Source of the DNA: Bdellovibrionales bacterium
GTDB lineage: Bacteria; Bdellovibrionota; Bdellovibrionia; Bdellovibrionales; Bdellovibrionaceae
Direction: 5' to 3'
Assembly (NCBI GenBank): GCA_018266295.1
Contig: JAFEAQ010000006.1
Span: forward strand, 186,001 to 250,000
DNA length: 64,000 bases
Part shown: one piece after another, positions 16,223-24,750 of the stretch
Layout: each line of letters opens with the position of its first letter
Position numbering within the stretch: the first letter of the stretch is position 1
Made by a program: the position numbers and the translations under genes
The notes under the pieces: model-generated
Told to the model about the DNA's origin: nothing
Database searches by the model: none
Seen by the model: only the letters and a program-made list of their open reading frames with translations

Positions 16223-18847
16223 CTTGAGTAACGGCTTCAGGAATTTCCCCGTTTCGCTGTCTTTGACCTTCGCGACTTGCTCAGGCGTGCCGGTGGCAAC
16301 GATGTAGCCGCCGCCCTTACCGCCATCGGGGCCCAAGTCCACGATGTGATCGGCACACTTGATCACTTCCAAGTTATGCTCGATCACAAGAAGCGTATTG
16401 CCTTGGTCGGCAAGATCCTGAATCAACTCCACCAATTTTTTAACGTCGTCAAAGTGTAAGCCCGTTGTTGGCTCGTCCAAAATGTATAACGTCTTCCCGG
16501 TGCCACGACGGGAAAGCTCTTTAGAAAGCTTCACACGTTGCGCTTCACCACCCGACAATGTCGTCGAGCTCTGACCGAGAGTCATGTAATCCAAACCCAC
16601 GCGGTTGAGTGTTTCAAGCTTACGATAGATTTGCGGCAAAGCCTTAAAGAATTCCAAAGCTTCGAGCACCGTCATGTTCAAAACATCGGCGATGGATTTG
16701 TTTTTGTATTTCACATTCAAAGTTTCGCGGTTGTAGCGCGCACCCATGCAGGTCTCGCAACGAACGAACACGTCACTCATAAAGTGCATTTCAACGCGGA
16801 TTTGACCGTGACCCATGCAGGTCTCACAGCGACCACCCTTCACGTTAAAACTAAAACGACCTGGAGCATAGCCACGCAGTTTTGAATCCGGCAGATTCGC
16901 ATACAGATCGCGAATCATCGGGAATAGTCCCACATAAGTTGCCGGAGTCGAACGCGGCGTACGTCCAATCGGTCTTTGATTGATATCAATAACTTTATCG
17001 ATGTGCTCAAGCCCCTCACACTTATCAAAGTGCGAAGGTGAAGCATTGGCTTTATAGAATCTCTGCGCCAGAAGTTTGTACAGGGTATCGATGATGAGCG
17101 TGCTCTTACCGCTGCCGGAAACGCCCGTAACCGCTGTGAAAGTTCCCAAAGGAATTTCCAGCGTCACATTACGAAGATTGTTCCCCGTCGCGCCGATCAG
17201 GCGCAACTTATTGCCATTCCCCTTGCGGCGCTCTTTCGGCATGGTGATTTTCATTTCGCCCGAAAGATACTTACCCGTAAGACTATTCGGATTCGCTTCG
17301 ATCTCAGCCGGAGTTCCCTCCGCCATCTTCGCGCCACCGAGACTTCCCGCACGCGGGCCTAAATCGACAACGTGATCAGCAAAGCGAATCGTATCTTCAT
17401 CGTGCTCTACGAGAACGATGGTATTGCCACGCTCTTTCAGTTCACCGATGATTTCCAGCAATCTGTGATGATCGCGCGGATGCAAACCGATCGACGGTTC
17501 ATCCATCACATACAAAACGCCAATGAGGGAAGAACCCACTTGAGTCGCCAGGCGAATCCGCTGAGCTTCACCACCCGAAAGCGTGCGCGAAGGACGATTC
17601 AGAGACAAATAACCCGTGCCCACGCGGATCAAGTAATCCAAGCGCGCCACGATTTGTTTGTTAATCTTTTCGGCGATCATTTGATCTTTCGGTTTCCACT
17701 TCAGATCCTTGACCCACTCGCGAAGCTCCACAGCACTGAGGCTTGAAAGCTCGGAAATATTCTTCTCGCCGATTTTCACATTGAGAGATTCCTGCTTCAG
17801 TCGCGCCCCGTGACAGGTCGGACATTCAGAAAGAACCATTTCCTCTTGTTCTTCTTCCTCCTCATCGTTGGAAGCAGAAACTTTTTTACCCTTATAGACG
17901 TATTTTACTTTTTCAAGACGGCGCCCACCGACGTCGCCTTCGGAGTACTCTTCTTCTTCAACCAGATCGGCGGTGCCCAAGCCGTTACAGGTTTCACAAG
18001 CACCACGCGGATTATTGAAACTGAAAATGCGCGGCTCGATCTCAGGAAAGCTGTAACCGCACTCAGGACAAGCAGACTTCAAGCTATAAGACACGCGCTC
18101 GCCATTCATCGTCTGAATGATCACGCGGCCGTTCGCCATGCTCAACGCCGTATTAATACTCTCAGCCAAGCGATGCTTGATAGAATCTTTTAAAATAATC
18201 TGATCAACCACGAGATCGATATCGTGGGTTTTGGTTTTCGCAAGCTTCGTTGCATTTTCAAGGTCGATCATTTTGCCATCGACTTGAGCCTTGACGAAAC
18301 CTTTGCGGGCCCAGCGTTGGAATTCCGCAAGGAACTCCCCTTTTTTACCTTGAGCCATCGGCGCAAGCACATAGAACTTCGCCGCCTGCGGGTTCTTCGA
18401 GCCCTTCTTAATGATCTCTTCGAGAATCTGTTGCGGTGTCTGGCTCGTCACCGGCAAGTGGTGAATCGGACACTCCGGAGTTCCCACCTTTGCAAACAAC
18501 AAGCGCATGTAATCGTAAATCTCAGTGACCGTGCCTACGGTTGAGCGTGGATTCGTACTGACAGATTTTTGGTCAATCGCGATCGCCGGCGACAAACCTG
18601 TCACCGAATCGACTTCTGGTTTTTTCAGCTGCTCAAGGAAATTGCGCGCATAGGCCGAGAGACTCTCAACATAGCGACGTTGCCCTTCAGCATAGACTGT
18701 ATCAAATGCGAGGCTGGATTTTCCACTTCCTGAAAGACCGGTGAAAACCGTGATCTTATTACGAGGAATCACAACGCTCACATCTTTGAGGTTATGTTCC
18801 TTCGCGCCTTTTACTACAATGCCGTCGAATTCTTGATTTGAAGCCAT
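16220..18847 (-). CDS. uvrA: UvrA, excinuclease ABC subunit A
   Basis: An 875-residue ABC ATPase that detects bulky DNA lesions and loads UvrB in nucleotide excision repair. Visible are the first Walker A GLSGSGKSS (residues 37-45) and a zinc-binding region CPECGYSFPE...CETCNG. The linker zinc motif CPTCHGARLKQESL, ABC signature LSGGEAQRI and Walker B YVMDEPSIGLHP follow. In the second half come Walker A GVSGSGKST, the zinc finger CETCMGHG...CETCMGARYN and a second signature LSGGEAQRV. It is slightly shorter than the usual 940 residues but has all catalytic parts; an acidic Glu-rich insert lies near residue 325. It follows fur by 36 bases on the same strand, so fur-uvrA is probably one operon. 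Its stop codon belongs to the REP-like repeat. Confidence 0.97.
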   Translation of the reverse strand: MASNQEFDGIVVKGAKEHNLKDVSVVIPRNKITVFTGLSGSGKSSLAFDTVYAEGQRRYVESLSAYARNFLEQLKKPEVDSVTGLSPAIAIDQKSVSTNPRSTVGTVTEIYDYMRLLFAKVGTPECPIHHLPVTSQTPQQILEEIIKKGSKNPQAAKFYVLAPMAQGKKGEFLAEFQRWARKGFVKAQVDGKMIDLENATKLAKTKTHDIDLVVDQIILKDSIKHRLAESINTALSMANGRVIIQTMNGERVSYSLKSACPECGYSFPEIEPRIFSFNNPRGACETCNGLGTADLVEEEEYSEGDVGGRRLEKVKYVYKGKKVSASNDEEEEEQEEMVLSECPTCHGARLKQESLNVKIGEKNISELSSLSAVELREWVKDLKWKPKDQMIAEKINKQIVARLDYLIRVGTGYLSLNRPSRTLSGGEAQRIRLATQVGSSLIGVLYVMDEPSIGLHPRDHHRLLEIIGELKERGNTIVLVEHDEDTIRFADHVVDLGPRAGSLGGAKMAEGTPAEIEANPNSLTGKYLSGEMKITMPKERRKGNGNKLRLIGATGNNLRNVTLEIPLGTFTAVTGVSGSGKSTLIIDTLYKLLAQRFYKANASPSHFDKCEGLEHIDKVIDINQRPIGRTPRSTPATYVGLFPMIRDLYANLPDSKLRGYAPGRFSFNVKGGRCETCMGHGQIRVEMHFMSDVFVRCETCMGARYNRETLNVKYKNKSIADVLNMTVLEALEFFKALPQIYRKLETLNRVGLDYMTLGQSSTTLSGGEAQRVKLSKELSRRGTGKTLYILDEPTTGLHFDDVKKLVELIQDLADQGNTLLVIEHNLEVIKCADHIVDLGPDGGKGGGYIVATGTPEQVAKVKDSETGKFLKPLLK

Positions 18848-18883
18848 CTTGCGATTCTACGCGGGTCTGGCTTGAGGCGCAAT

Positions 18884-19387
18884 TTACTTCGCTGTTTTCG
18901 CTGTCTGGCAAGTAGGGCAAACTCCGTAGAGTTCAAGAACGTGGTGGGTCAATTGGAAGCCGAATTGCTTTGCTACTTTTTCTTGCAACGTTTCAATTGT
19001 TTTGTTTTCGAATTCACAGATCTTGCCGCAGCGGACACAGGTTAAGTGGTCATGGTGACTCTTAGAATTGAGCTCATAACGAGCTGGAAGGCCGCCCATG
19101 CGAACTTCCGAAACGAAATTACCCTCAGTCAACGTGCGCAAAAAGCGATAAACCGTCGCGAAACCGATTTCGGGGTGATCCGTGTTTACTTTTTCAAACA
19201 ACTCTTGCGCGGTGACATGGCGACGGCCTTCATGGAGGGCACCTAAAATCGCCAAGCGTTGGGTGGTCACTTTCAGATTCAGCGCGCGAATGATCTTCTT
19301 CAACTCCACATCGGTAAACTCTTCGCGATGGATAATGATGTCTTCATCTTGTTGGCGCGGCAGCAATGGGACTGAATCTCGGTTCAT
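18884..19387 (-). CDS. fur: Fur-family metal-dependent regulator
   Basis: A 167-residue DNA-binding repressor of the Fur/PerR/Zur family. ATG 19387 is preferred over GTG 19393 because AGAGG stands at the right distance. The N-terminal winged helix (about 30-95) includes TTQRLAILGAL and the recognition-helix region FATVYRFLRTL. The C-terminal dimerisation domain has SHHDHLTCVRCGKICEFEN and CPTCQ, giving the two CxxC pairs of the structural zinc site, plus His residues of the regulatory metal site. Which metal it senses cannot be decided from the sequence. A Fur-box-like site stands upstream, so autoregulation is likely. uvrA follows in the same operon, which would tie repair to metal or oxidative state. 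Confidence 0.9.
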   Translation of the reverse strand: MNRDSVPLLPRQQDEDIIIHREEFTDVELKKIIRALNLKVTTQRLAILGALHEGRRHVTAQELFEKVNTDHPEIGFATVYRFLRTLTEGNFVSEVRMGGLPARYELNSKSHHDHLTCVRCGKICEFENKTIETLQEKVAKQFGFQLTHHVLELYGVCPTCQTAKTAK

Positions 19388-19441
19388 ACTCACCTCTTAC
19401 TGTAAGGATATAGGCATAGCTAAAGCCAAAGTCCAAATAAT

Positions 19442-19456
19442 TAAGAATCATTATCA
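19442..19456. promoter_or_regulatory. Fur-box-like operator
   Basis: Read on the minus strand this is TGATAATGATTCTTA, matching the 7-1-7 Fur consensus TGATAAT-N-ATTATCA at about 12 of 15 positions. It lies 55 bases before fur and between fur and the divergent Pro-rich exported gene, so it could control both. Confidence 0.6.
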
Positions 19457-19584
19457 ATTGTACAAGGTTGTTGAGAACCAACTGACATTTAACAAGCCCC
19501 TGATTTTAAACAAATTTAAGTCTATTTTCTTATCAAAAAGCCCGGCAAACCCTAATCTCAGCCCACAAGTCCAAGGAGAGTTCT

Positions 19585-20259
19585 ATGTTAAAGCTGATGT
19601 CTTTTTTGGTTGTTTTGGCTTTTGCCACTGCGGTTGTTGCCGATGCAGAGGTTCCATTGCCAGGCCCTGGCGCTCCGCCGACGGATCCGGCCCCTCCCCA
19701 ACCGACACCTCCCGTGGTCCCGACTCCAACCCCTCCGCCTTATGATCCAAACCCAACGCCATATCCAACTCCAACTCCGTACGACCCGAATCCGACGCCG
19801 TACCCAACGCCATATCCAACTCCATACCCAGGCAACCCTGGAACGGATACGACTTATCAATTAGGCACTGGCAGCGTTGGCCGCTTTAAAGAGCGTACGT
19901 TCACGTTTACTCCGCCAACAGGTCTACGCAATATCCGCGCACTGAGAGTGACTTGCACAAATGAGAAAATCAAAATCAAGAGCGTCACTGTGAAGTTCAA
20001 GTCTGGTCAGACGCAGACCCAATCCATCTTAGAAGGTCTGTATCGCACCGGCGAGTCCCGCATCAGCTACATGTATAGCAACACGGTGACCTCCGTGACG
20101 GTGGTCGCGAGTTCGTCATCGGTCTTCCGCACGAATGGCACATTCCAATTGGATGCCGCAGCGTCGCGGGTGAATGCTAAGGGTGAAGTTGGTGAAGACG
20201 ACGGGCCTGAGCAGCAGCAACAGTTCCAGTTCTTCGAAGGAGATAATGGGGCTTTCTAA
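19585..20259 (+). CDS. Exported protein with Pro/Tyr-rich repeat linker
   Basis: A 224-residue exported protein with an AAGGAGAG ribosome binding site and signal peptide MLKLMSFLVVLAFATAVVA. Residues 24-85 are low complexity: units of Pro-Thr-Pro and Tyr-Pro-Thr-Pro built from a short DNA tandem repeat. A globular domain follows (about 88-195) with LRNIRALRVTC and KIKIKSVTVKFKSGQ strands, resembling small DUF2541-like beta domains, then a Glu/Gln-rich tail. The extended proline stalk suggests that the domain is held away from the membrane or reaches through the peptidoglycan. It is divergent from fur and shares the Fur-box-like region, so metal-dependent expression is possible. Confidence 0.7.
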   Translation: MLKLMSFLVVLAFATAVVADAEVPLPGPGAPPTDPAPPQPTPPVVPTPTPPPYDPNPTPYPTPTPYDPNPTPYPTPYPTPYPGNPGTDTTYQLGTGSVGRFKERTFTFTPPTGLRNIRALRVTCTNEKIKIKSVTVKFKSGQTQTQSILEGLYRTGESRISYMYSNTVTSVTVVASSSSVFRTNGTFQLDAAASRVNAKGEVGEDDGPEQQQQFQFFEGDNGAF

Positions 20260-20279
20260 ATAAGTAACGCCAAAAATAA

Positions 20280-20318
20280 AAATCCCCGGTCGTTTTTGCG
20301 CCGGGGATTTTTTTTATT
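20280..20318. terminator. Bidirectional terminator
   Basis: AAATCCCCGG and CCGGGGATTT form perfect 10-bp arms around an 11-base loop, followed by a long T-run. It lies between the convergent Pro-rich gene and the SFDS-repeat gene. Confidence 0.85.
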
Positions 20319-20336
20319 TTCAGATTCAGATAACGA

Positions 20337-20825
20337 CTACGGGCAACGTTGCAAGCGGTTGATCAACTCGTTGATCTGGATGCGAGCATCGTTATTTCTG
20401 CCCATGTACACAGAACGATCGATGTTCTGAAGTTGCATGATAGTTTGACCTGCTGAACATGCACCGTAACCTGGAGGTGGTGGCGGAGGTGGAACTGGAG
20501 AAGCTGCACGACCCGCAGTGCTCAAGCACTGAGTTTTCGTCGAATCAAAAGAGGCCTTTCTGCAGTTATCGATCTCGTAAGCTTCGTAAGACTTATTGCC
20601 GATCACTTTCACACACTCGATTTTACCAGAGTCGAAAGACATACCTTTACAAAGATCGATCGCGCCTTGTTCAAAGTAGTCATACTTTGCAAGCTCAGAA
20701 ATACACTGATTGCGAGTGCTATCAAAGCTCATACTCGTGCAGATTTCAGAAGCTTCCTGGCGGCCAGCCGCTTGAGCCATCAAACCAGTCATTGTCATCA
20801 AGGCGATAAGAATCATTTGTTTCAT
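20337..20825 (-). CDS. Exported protein with three Cys-SFDS repeats
   Basis: A 162-residue exported protein with a signal peptide (about residues 1-20) and an AAGGATGGAA ribosome binding site. The mature part has three tandem repeats of about 35 residues with the core C-x-x-M/A-S-F-D-S-x-x-x-x-C: CTSMSFDSTRNQC, CKGMSFDSGKIEC and CRKASFDSTKTQC. The two cysteines of each unit probably form a disulfide on a short helical hairpin. A poly-Pro stretch near residue 113 leads to a helical tail with two more cysteines. I do not know the family. The conserved SFDS core suggests a structural repeat and possibly a ligand or partner site. Confidence 0.75.
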   Translation of the reverse strand: MKQMILIALMTMTGLMAQAAGRQEASEICTSMSFDSTRNQCISELAKYDYFEQGAIDLCKGMSFDSGKIECVKVIGNKSYEAYEIDNCRKASFDSTKTQCLSTAGRAASPVPPPPPPPGYGACSAGQTIMQLQNIDRSVYMGRNNDARIQINELINRLQRCP

Positions 20826-21047
20826 GTTCCATCCTTAAGGTTAGTTGTGTAATTAAGATGGAACGGTTTTAACAAAATTTACGATCAATTTCCGGAGAAA
20901 ACCTCGCAATGGAAGAAACTGCAGACTCGTCTAAACTTTAAACACCCCGCTCAAGGCGCACCAGGTAGCAGTCTTTTCTGCCGAATTACTTCCTAGTCTC
21001 GACTGTTTAGTGTGCTCCTCCTACGCTCAAAAACAGGAGGACAACAA

Positions 21048-21491
21048 ATGACTAAAAAAATTTTCGCAATCGCATTAACAATCGCTTTCTGTTCGGGCGC
21101 ACTGAGCGCTGAGAAGAAACGCGGCACGGCCAGCAAAACAGATCCTATCAAAGGGCTCAATTGCAGCCTTGAGTATAAGGCAAGTAACTCCATGCTTTTT
21201 GCTAAGGCCAGCGGTGACTCCGGCAATTGGATTTTAGGCGATAAATCCAAAGCCACACTCACCGACTCGACGAAGGGATCCGTTGTCACGATTGAAGCTC
21301 TCGAAGCCAAGAAAAAGGATTTCTTCAGACTGAAAATCACTCAAAAGAATCACGATGTCGTGAATGCGATTTCTGAATGGAGTGGCATGCAAATCACGAT
21401 TCCCGTCAACATCAAGGACAACGAAGTAGAAGACCCGGTGACTTTTGATCAAATGCGCGTGACCTGCGAACCGACTTATCTAGCCGGCTAA
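21048..21491 (+). CDS. Small exported protein, unknown function
   Basis: A 147-residue protein. ATG 21048 is chosen because AGGAGG stands seven bases before it and a signal peptide follows (MTKKIFAIALTIAFCSGALSA). The mature part has two cysteines (about residues 37 and 140), a Lys-rich start and a beta-rich remainder, with no recognisable domain. Alone in its transcription unit, it ends at a strong terminator facing the VWA lipoprotein gene. Confidence 0.7.
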   Translation: MTKKIFAIALTIAFCSGALSAEKKRGTASKTDPIKGLNCSLEYKASNSMLFAKASGDSGNWILGDKSKATLTDSTKGSVVTIEALEAKKKDFFRLKITQKNHDVVNAISEWSGMQITIPVNIKDNEVEDPVTFDQMRVTCEPTYLAG

Positions 21492-21500
21492 GCAGAAATA

Positions 21501-21530
21501 AAAAAAGCCTTGGGAGACCAAGGCTTTTTT
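21501..21530. terminator. Bidirectional terminator
   Basis: AAAAAAGCCTTGG and CCAAGGCTTTTTT form perfect arms with a four-base loop between two convergent genes. Confidence 0.9.
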
Positions 21531-21550
21531 GTTCTTTGGTTTTTTAACGA

Positions 21551-22615
21551 CTACTCTACACAATCATAAGTCAGATCGATCTGCGTGCCTTCAATAAGGT
21601 CTGTATTAAATCTGAGAATATTTCTGTCTAACTGATAATCCGTGGTGACCTGATGATCAACCACCACTTTGAGCGTGTGCTCTACCGGCTCGCACTGAAG
21701 GGTCAGCTGGCGAAGAGAGTTCACGATCTTATCCTTAAAGGTATTGAGGTTCGCACTGTAATCGGTATCACAAATGCTGCCAATGCCCCCATCGGTAAGT
21801 GCTGACATCGCGGCATAGACTTTCCCTGGGTGACTTGGTGAGGTGTCCGCATCCTGTTTCTTTTCACAGGCGATATCGCCTGGCTTTACGATGATCGAGT
21901 TAAAGGTAAAACGCACGCTCTTACCGAAAGAATCTTGGGCTTGCAAAAGCAAGTTTGACGGAATGTCTTCTTTCTCGAGGGCCTGATAGCTGCCGGGCGC
22001 ATCGTTATGCTTCAGCAAAGACTTATCGCCGCCCACGGATCTTTCATCTTCGTCAGAAATCGCAATCACCGAGATTGCAGCGCCGGGACGATAACAAGGA
22101 CCCGCGTTTTCAAAACTGACATAAGCAGCTTTAATCGCACGTTCATCGCCAGATTCCCCGCCACCAATCGTGATCGAATTGATCGTTGAAGTGAAAATGC
22201 CAGGAAGACCCGCACTGCCCTTTTTCAAAAGGTACTTAGGAGTTCCCGCGGCTGGGGAATAGTTTTTCCAGTTTAAGTACTTGCCAAAATTTGAAGCCCG
22301 CGTCGTGGTCACGCACATTTGCCAGTCAATTTGGCTGGCCTCAAGGAAGCTCACAAAAGTTGTTAATCTTGCAGAAAGCTTTTTCAACTCCGGCATCATC
22401 GAGTTGGAATCATCCAGCACCAGCAAGAAATCGACTTCTTTGTTGCCCGCAGCAACAGTTTCGCTCGAGTTCACTACTTTGTTGGAGGGGGCCGAGAAGG
22501 TGGAGTCTCCTCCCACAGTGCCGATGCGGTCTAAGCGCGCATTATGGCAGGACATGATATTGATCGCAGAAGCACAAATCACAAGGTTCACGAAAGAACG
22601 GTGGTGTGTTTTCAT
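21551..22615 (-). CDS. VWA-domain lipoprotein
   Basis: A 354-residue lipoprotein with lipobox NIMSC (Cys near residue 23) and a GAGAGGG ribosome binding site. From about residue 60 it carries a von Willebrand factor A domain. VDFLLVLDDSNSM supplies the metal-site Asp-x-Ser-x-Ser, GGGESGDERAIK lies at the second loop, and AISDEDER supplies the later Asp. The C-terminal 60 residues are beta-rich with cysteines near 308 and 352. VWA proteins bind partners through a metal ion; a surface or periplasmic adhesion role is likely. Family recognition is clear, but the ligand is unknown. Confidence 0.85.
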   Translation of the reverse strand: MKTHHRSFVNLVICASAINIMSCHNARLDRIGTVGGDSTFSAPSNKVVNSSETVAAGNKEVDFLLVLDDSNSMMPELKKLSARLTTFVSFLEASQIDWQMCVTTTRASNFGKYLNWKNYSPAAGTPKYLLKKGSAGLPGIFTSTINSITIGGGESGDERAIKAAYVSFENAGPCYRPGAAISVIAISDEDERSVGGDKSLLKHNDAPGSYQALEKEDIPSNLLLQAQDSFGKSVRFTFNSIIVKPGDIACEKKQDADTSPSHPGKVYAAMSALTDGGIGSICDTDYSANLNTFKDKIVNSLRQLTLQCEPVEHTLKVVVDHQVTTDYQLDRNILRFNTDLIEGTQIDLTYDCVE

Positions 22616-22741
22616 AGCCCTCTCTTTTATTTAATTCTAAGAGAGTTCCCCGAATGAAAACAGCGGCAGATGGGCGCCTTCGCGAAGTTTGAACCTAGGT
22701 CTTGAGAAAGTCGAGTCGCACCCGTCCGCACTCAGAAAACG

Positions 22742-22761
22742 ACCTCGGCTTTTACCGAGGT
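22742..22761 (-). terminator. Terminator of the TIGR02147 operon
   Basis: ACCTCGG and CCGAGGT form a perfect 7-bp stem with a six-base loop, followed on the minus strand by CGTTTTCT. The loop contains the TAA stop of the frameshifted small gene. Confidence 0.6.
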
Positions 22762-22944
22762 TCCGAACGGTGCTCCCCAAAATAAAAAAGCCGGCTCGGG
22801 GCTTGATCTAATTCATAGGTATAACTCATGCGGCTCTCTGTTTGGCCATCATCATCGCTATTGGCAATAATCAAAGTGCATAGCGGCCGTCGCCATTGCT
22901 ACTGTTGAAAAGAGACTTAAAATAAGTGTCATAGCGATTTTCAT
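22752..22944 (-). pseudogene. Small exported protein gene interrupted by a frameshift
   Basis: After an excellent ribosome binding site (TAAGGAGA) ATG 22944 opens a signal peptide (MKIAMTLILSLFSTVAMATA). That frame stops after 28 codons at 22858. The +1 frame is open from the same point and reads TLIIANSDDDGQTESRMSY and on to a TAA at 22752-22754 without interruption. The two together make a normal small exported protein of about 63 residues, with one base too many (or two missing) near 22878. This may be a decayed gene, a programmed frameshift or a sequence error. It is the last gene of the operon with the TIGR02147 regulator. Confidence 0.65.
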
Positions 22945-22976
22945 AAATTCTCCTTAAATATTTTTAAAATCTAAAA

Positions 22977-23816
22977 CTATCCAGCCGTGTTCGAGATCGG
23001 GCCTGAAAAGTCCGCATCGTCCGGCATGCTATCTTTTTTCTTACTTTGAAACTCGATTCGGTAGTCACGAATCACGTGTTCGTAGTATTCACTACCGTCC
23101 TCTGTGATTTTCTTTTTACGACCGTTTTTATCCTTCAACGGCTGCAGAATACTCACGTAAATCCCGTTGTCCTCGCCACCGTTATCAGACGCCGCAGACA
23201 TGACGTGTCCTTTTGCTGGCAGCAAAAATATTTTTCTTTGGCCCTTGTATTCAACCACCAAACGAATGCGCTCCTCGTCGGCATTATAATGCCACGACAT
23301 CGGACCATAGTTCTCAATGGTTACATGGGCATCCAAAAGATATTCTTTATCCGTCGCAAAATTCACCGTGTAAGGGCCTTCGACCTCCATCACATTCTTA
23401 CCATATCCAAAGCCTCTTAAGAGATCCGTCGAAAGAGCATAGCTAGAGTCGTCAGCACCAAACACACCGAGATACTCATGTAGAACCAATCTTGGCTTTT
23501 CAGCCTCTTTTGCATTCCCCCAGGCCGTGCGACTAAAGAGGATGCGCTTTTCTGCCGGATAATTAATCGCATCCTTTGGCATCCCCTTCAATGATAACAG
23601 CTGGTTCGTCGACTCGACTTTAGTGGCTTTCACCACTTCTTTCAGCTTGGCTAAGTCGACTTTTCCATCGGCCGTGTACTGTAAGTAGTCCAAAATATCG
23701 CTTGCGACAGACACGAACTCAATGGCGTAAGTGTCGCCACCGTTACCGACGATTTTGACTGCGAATGCAGAACTTGTTGTCATCAAAAAAGTAGCTAAAA
23801 TTAGGAAAGCTCTCAT
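22977..23816 (-). CDS. Exported protein paired with TIGR02147 regulator
   Basis: A 279-residue exported protein. ATG 23816 overlaps the stop of the regulator gene by four bases (ATGA) and GGAGAAAAG precedes it, so the two are translationally coupled. The signal peptide is MRAFLILATFLMTTSSAFA. The mature part begins VKIVGNGGDTYAIEF and contains LVLHEYLGVFGADDSSY (about 110-127). The GNGGD start and LHEYLG segment are what I recall from a group of exported Bdellovibrio proteins found beside TIGR02147 genes. The HE pair is suggestive of a metal site, but no full HExxH is present. Function unknown. Confidence 0.7.
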   Translation of the reverse strand: MRAFLILATFLMTTSSAFAVKIVGNGGDTYAIEFVSVASDILDYLQYTADGKVDLAKLKEVVKATKVESTNQLLSLKGMPKDAINYPAEKRILFSRTAWGNAKEAEKPRLVLHEYLGVFGADDSSYALSTDLLRGFGYGKNVMEVEGPYTVNFATDKEYLLDAHVTIENYGPMSWHYNADEERIRLVVEYKGQRKIFLLPAKGHVMSAASDNGGEDNGIYVSILQPLKDKNGRKKKITEDGSEYYEHVIRDYRIEFQSKKKDSMPDDADFSGPISNTAG

Positions 23817-24616
23817 GGCTTTTCTCCTTCGAAAATTGGCATAAATTGTAAATTAAGGGCGTAAACGGAATCCTTGCTCTGACTGCGTCCAGACAGAGCG
23901 GCGGCTTCCTTCTGGAAACGGCGGATCAGCTGCTTGAACTCAGGTACCAGGTCTTTGTCGACGGCGAAGACCATAGAGCCGAGCTCACGCTTTTCCACGG
24001 GAACTTCTTCAATCCGGCTTTCCACGACACCCATCATCTGACGATGATAATCGCGGATCGCGCGCGAGCTGATATCTTGCGGAGTTTCAAAGTCCTTCTG
24101 AGTTTGCACCCAGCGCTCATTCGAAGAATCCAATAATTCTAGGCGCTCCAGACGTTGCACGGCTTCGGTCACTTGCGTGACTTCCACTCCGAGAGCTTTT
24201 GCAATCCACTCGAGGTTGGATTCAAAGCCCTGCACTTCTGTGAGCTCCAGAATCGCGAGATGATACCAATCGCGAATCAGATTGAATTTTTCCATGTTCA
24301 CTTGCGAGAACACGTTATCCAGTAATTTCTTTAGTTTTGCTTGAGCCATCTCGCGCGACAAAGCATCCCGCGCATGGCTTGCTTCCGCGGAGCAAACAAA
24401 GAGCTCCACCTCGATCGGACTTAAGCGCAGCTTGCGCGCGATCTCGCCGGCTTTCTTGCCCGAGATCCCACAGTCGCCGGTGAGGTATTGCGAAAGCTTG
24501 GAAGACGGCAGCTCCAAGTCGCGAGCGTAAGCCCGCAGACTATAAGATGAATTGCGCTGTTTGCGGCGCTCAAACTCATCTTTGAGGTATTTCTGGTAAA
24601 TCTGCTTTGCTTCCAT
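23813..24616 (-). CDS. TIGR02147-family regulator (DUF4423)
   Basis: A 267-residue cytosolic protein, the usual length of TIGR02147 proteins, which are known mainly from Fibrobacter and Bdellovibrionota. The N-terminus (about 5-70) is helical with YSLRAYARDLELPSSKLSQYL followed by GISGKKAGEIARKL, a helix-turn-helix. The rest is an all-helical DUF4423-type domain with the SRAIRDYHRQMM segment. A role in transcription is accepted from its fold, not shown for this member. No Shine-Dalgarno is visible before ATG 24616. It heads an operon with one exported protein and a frameshifted small exported gene. Confidence 0.8.
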   Translation of the reverse strand: MEAKQIYQKYLKDEFERRKQRNSSYSLRAYARDLELPSSKLSQYLTGDCGISGKKAGEIARKLRLSPIEVELFVCSAEASHARDALSREMAQAKLKKLLDNVFSQVNMEKFNLIRDWYHLAILELTEVQGFESNLEWIAKALGVEVTQVTEAVQRLERLELLDSSNERWVQTQKDFETPQDISSRAIRDYHRQMMGVVESRIEEVPVEKRELGSMVFAVDKDLVPEFKQLIRRFQKEAAALSGRSQSKDSVYALNLQFMPIFEGEKP

Positions 24617-24750
24617 GGAGAGGAGTTATAAGGGCCCCAAAGACGCATTGCAATAGTCTAGGTATCAAAGCGCTACCTGACGCAACCTGAGCTTGTTTTC
24701 AGACCTAAATCTATAAATACACGAAGCTCTCGCGGGCTCCTCAGAACACA

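Noticed and set aside
19583-19864. Arg/Trp-rich and Asp/Leu-rich frames opposite the Pro-rich repeat
   Set aside because: They are mirror frames of the short DNA tandem repeat, not independent genes.
22858-22944. A complete 28-codon exported peptide gene with an eight-residue mature end, like a signalling peptide beside its regulator
   Set aside because: The +1 frame continues as a normal coding-like sequence to a terminator, so a frameshifted small protein is the simpler reading. The short-peptide idea is kept only as the alternative in the finding.
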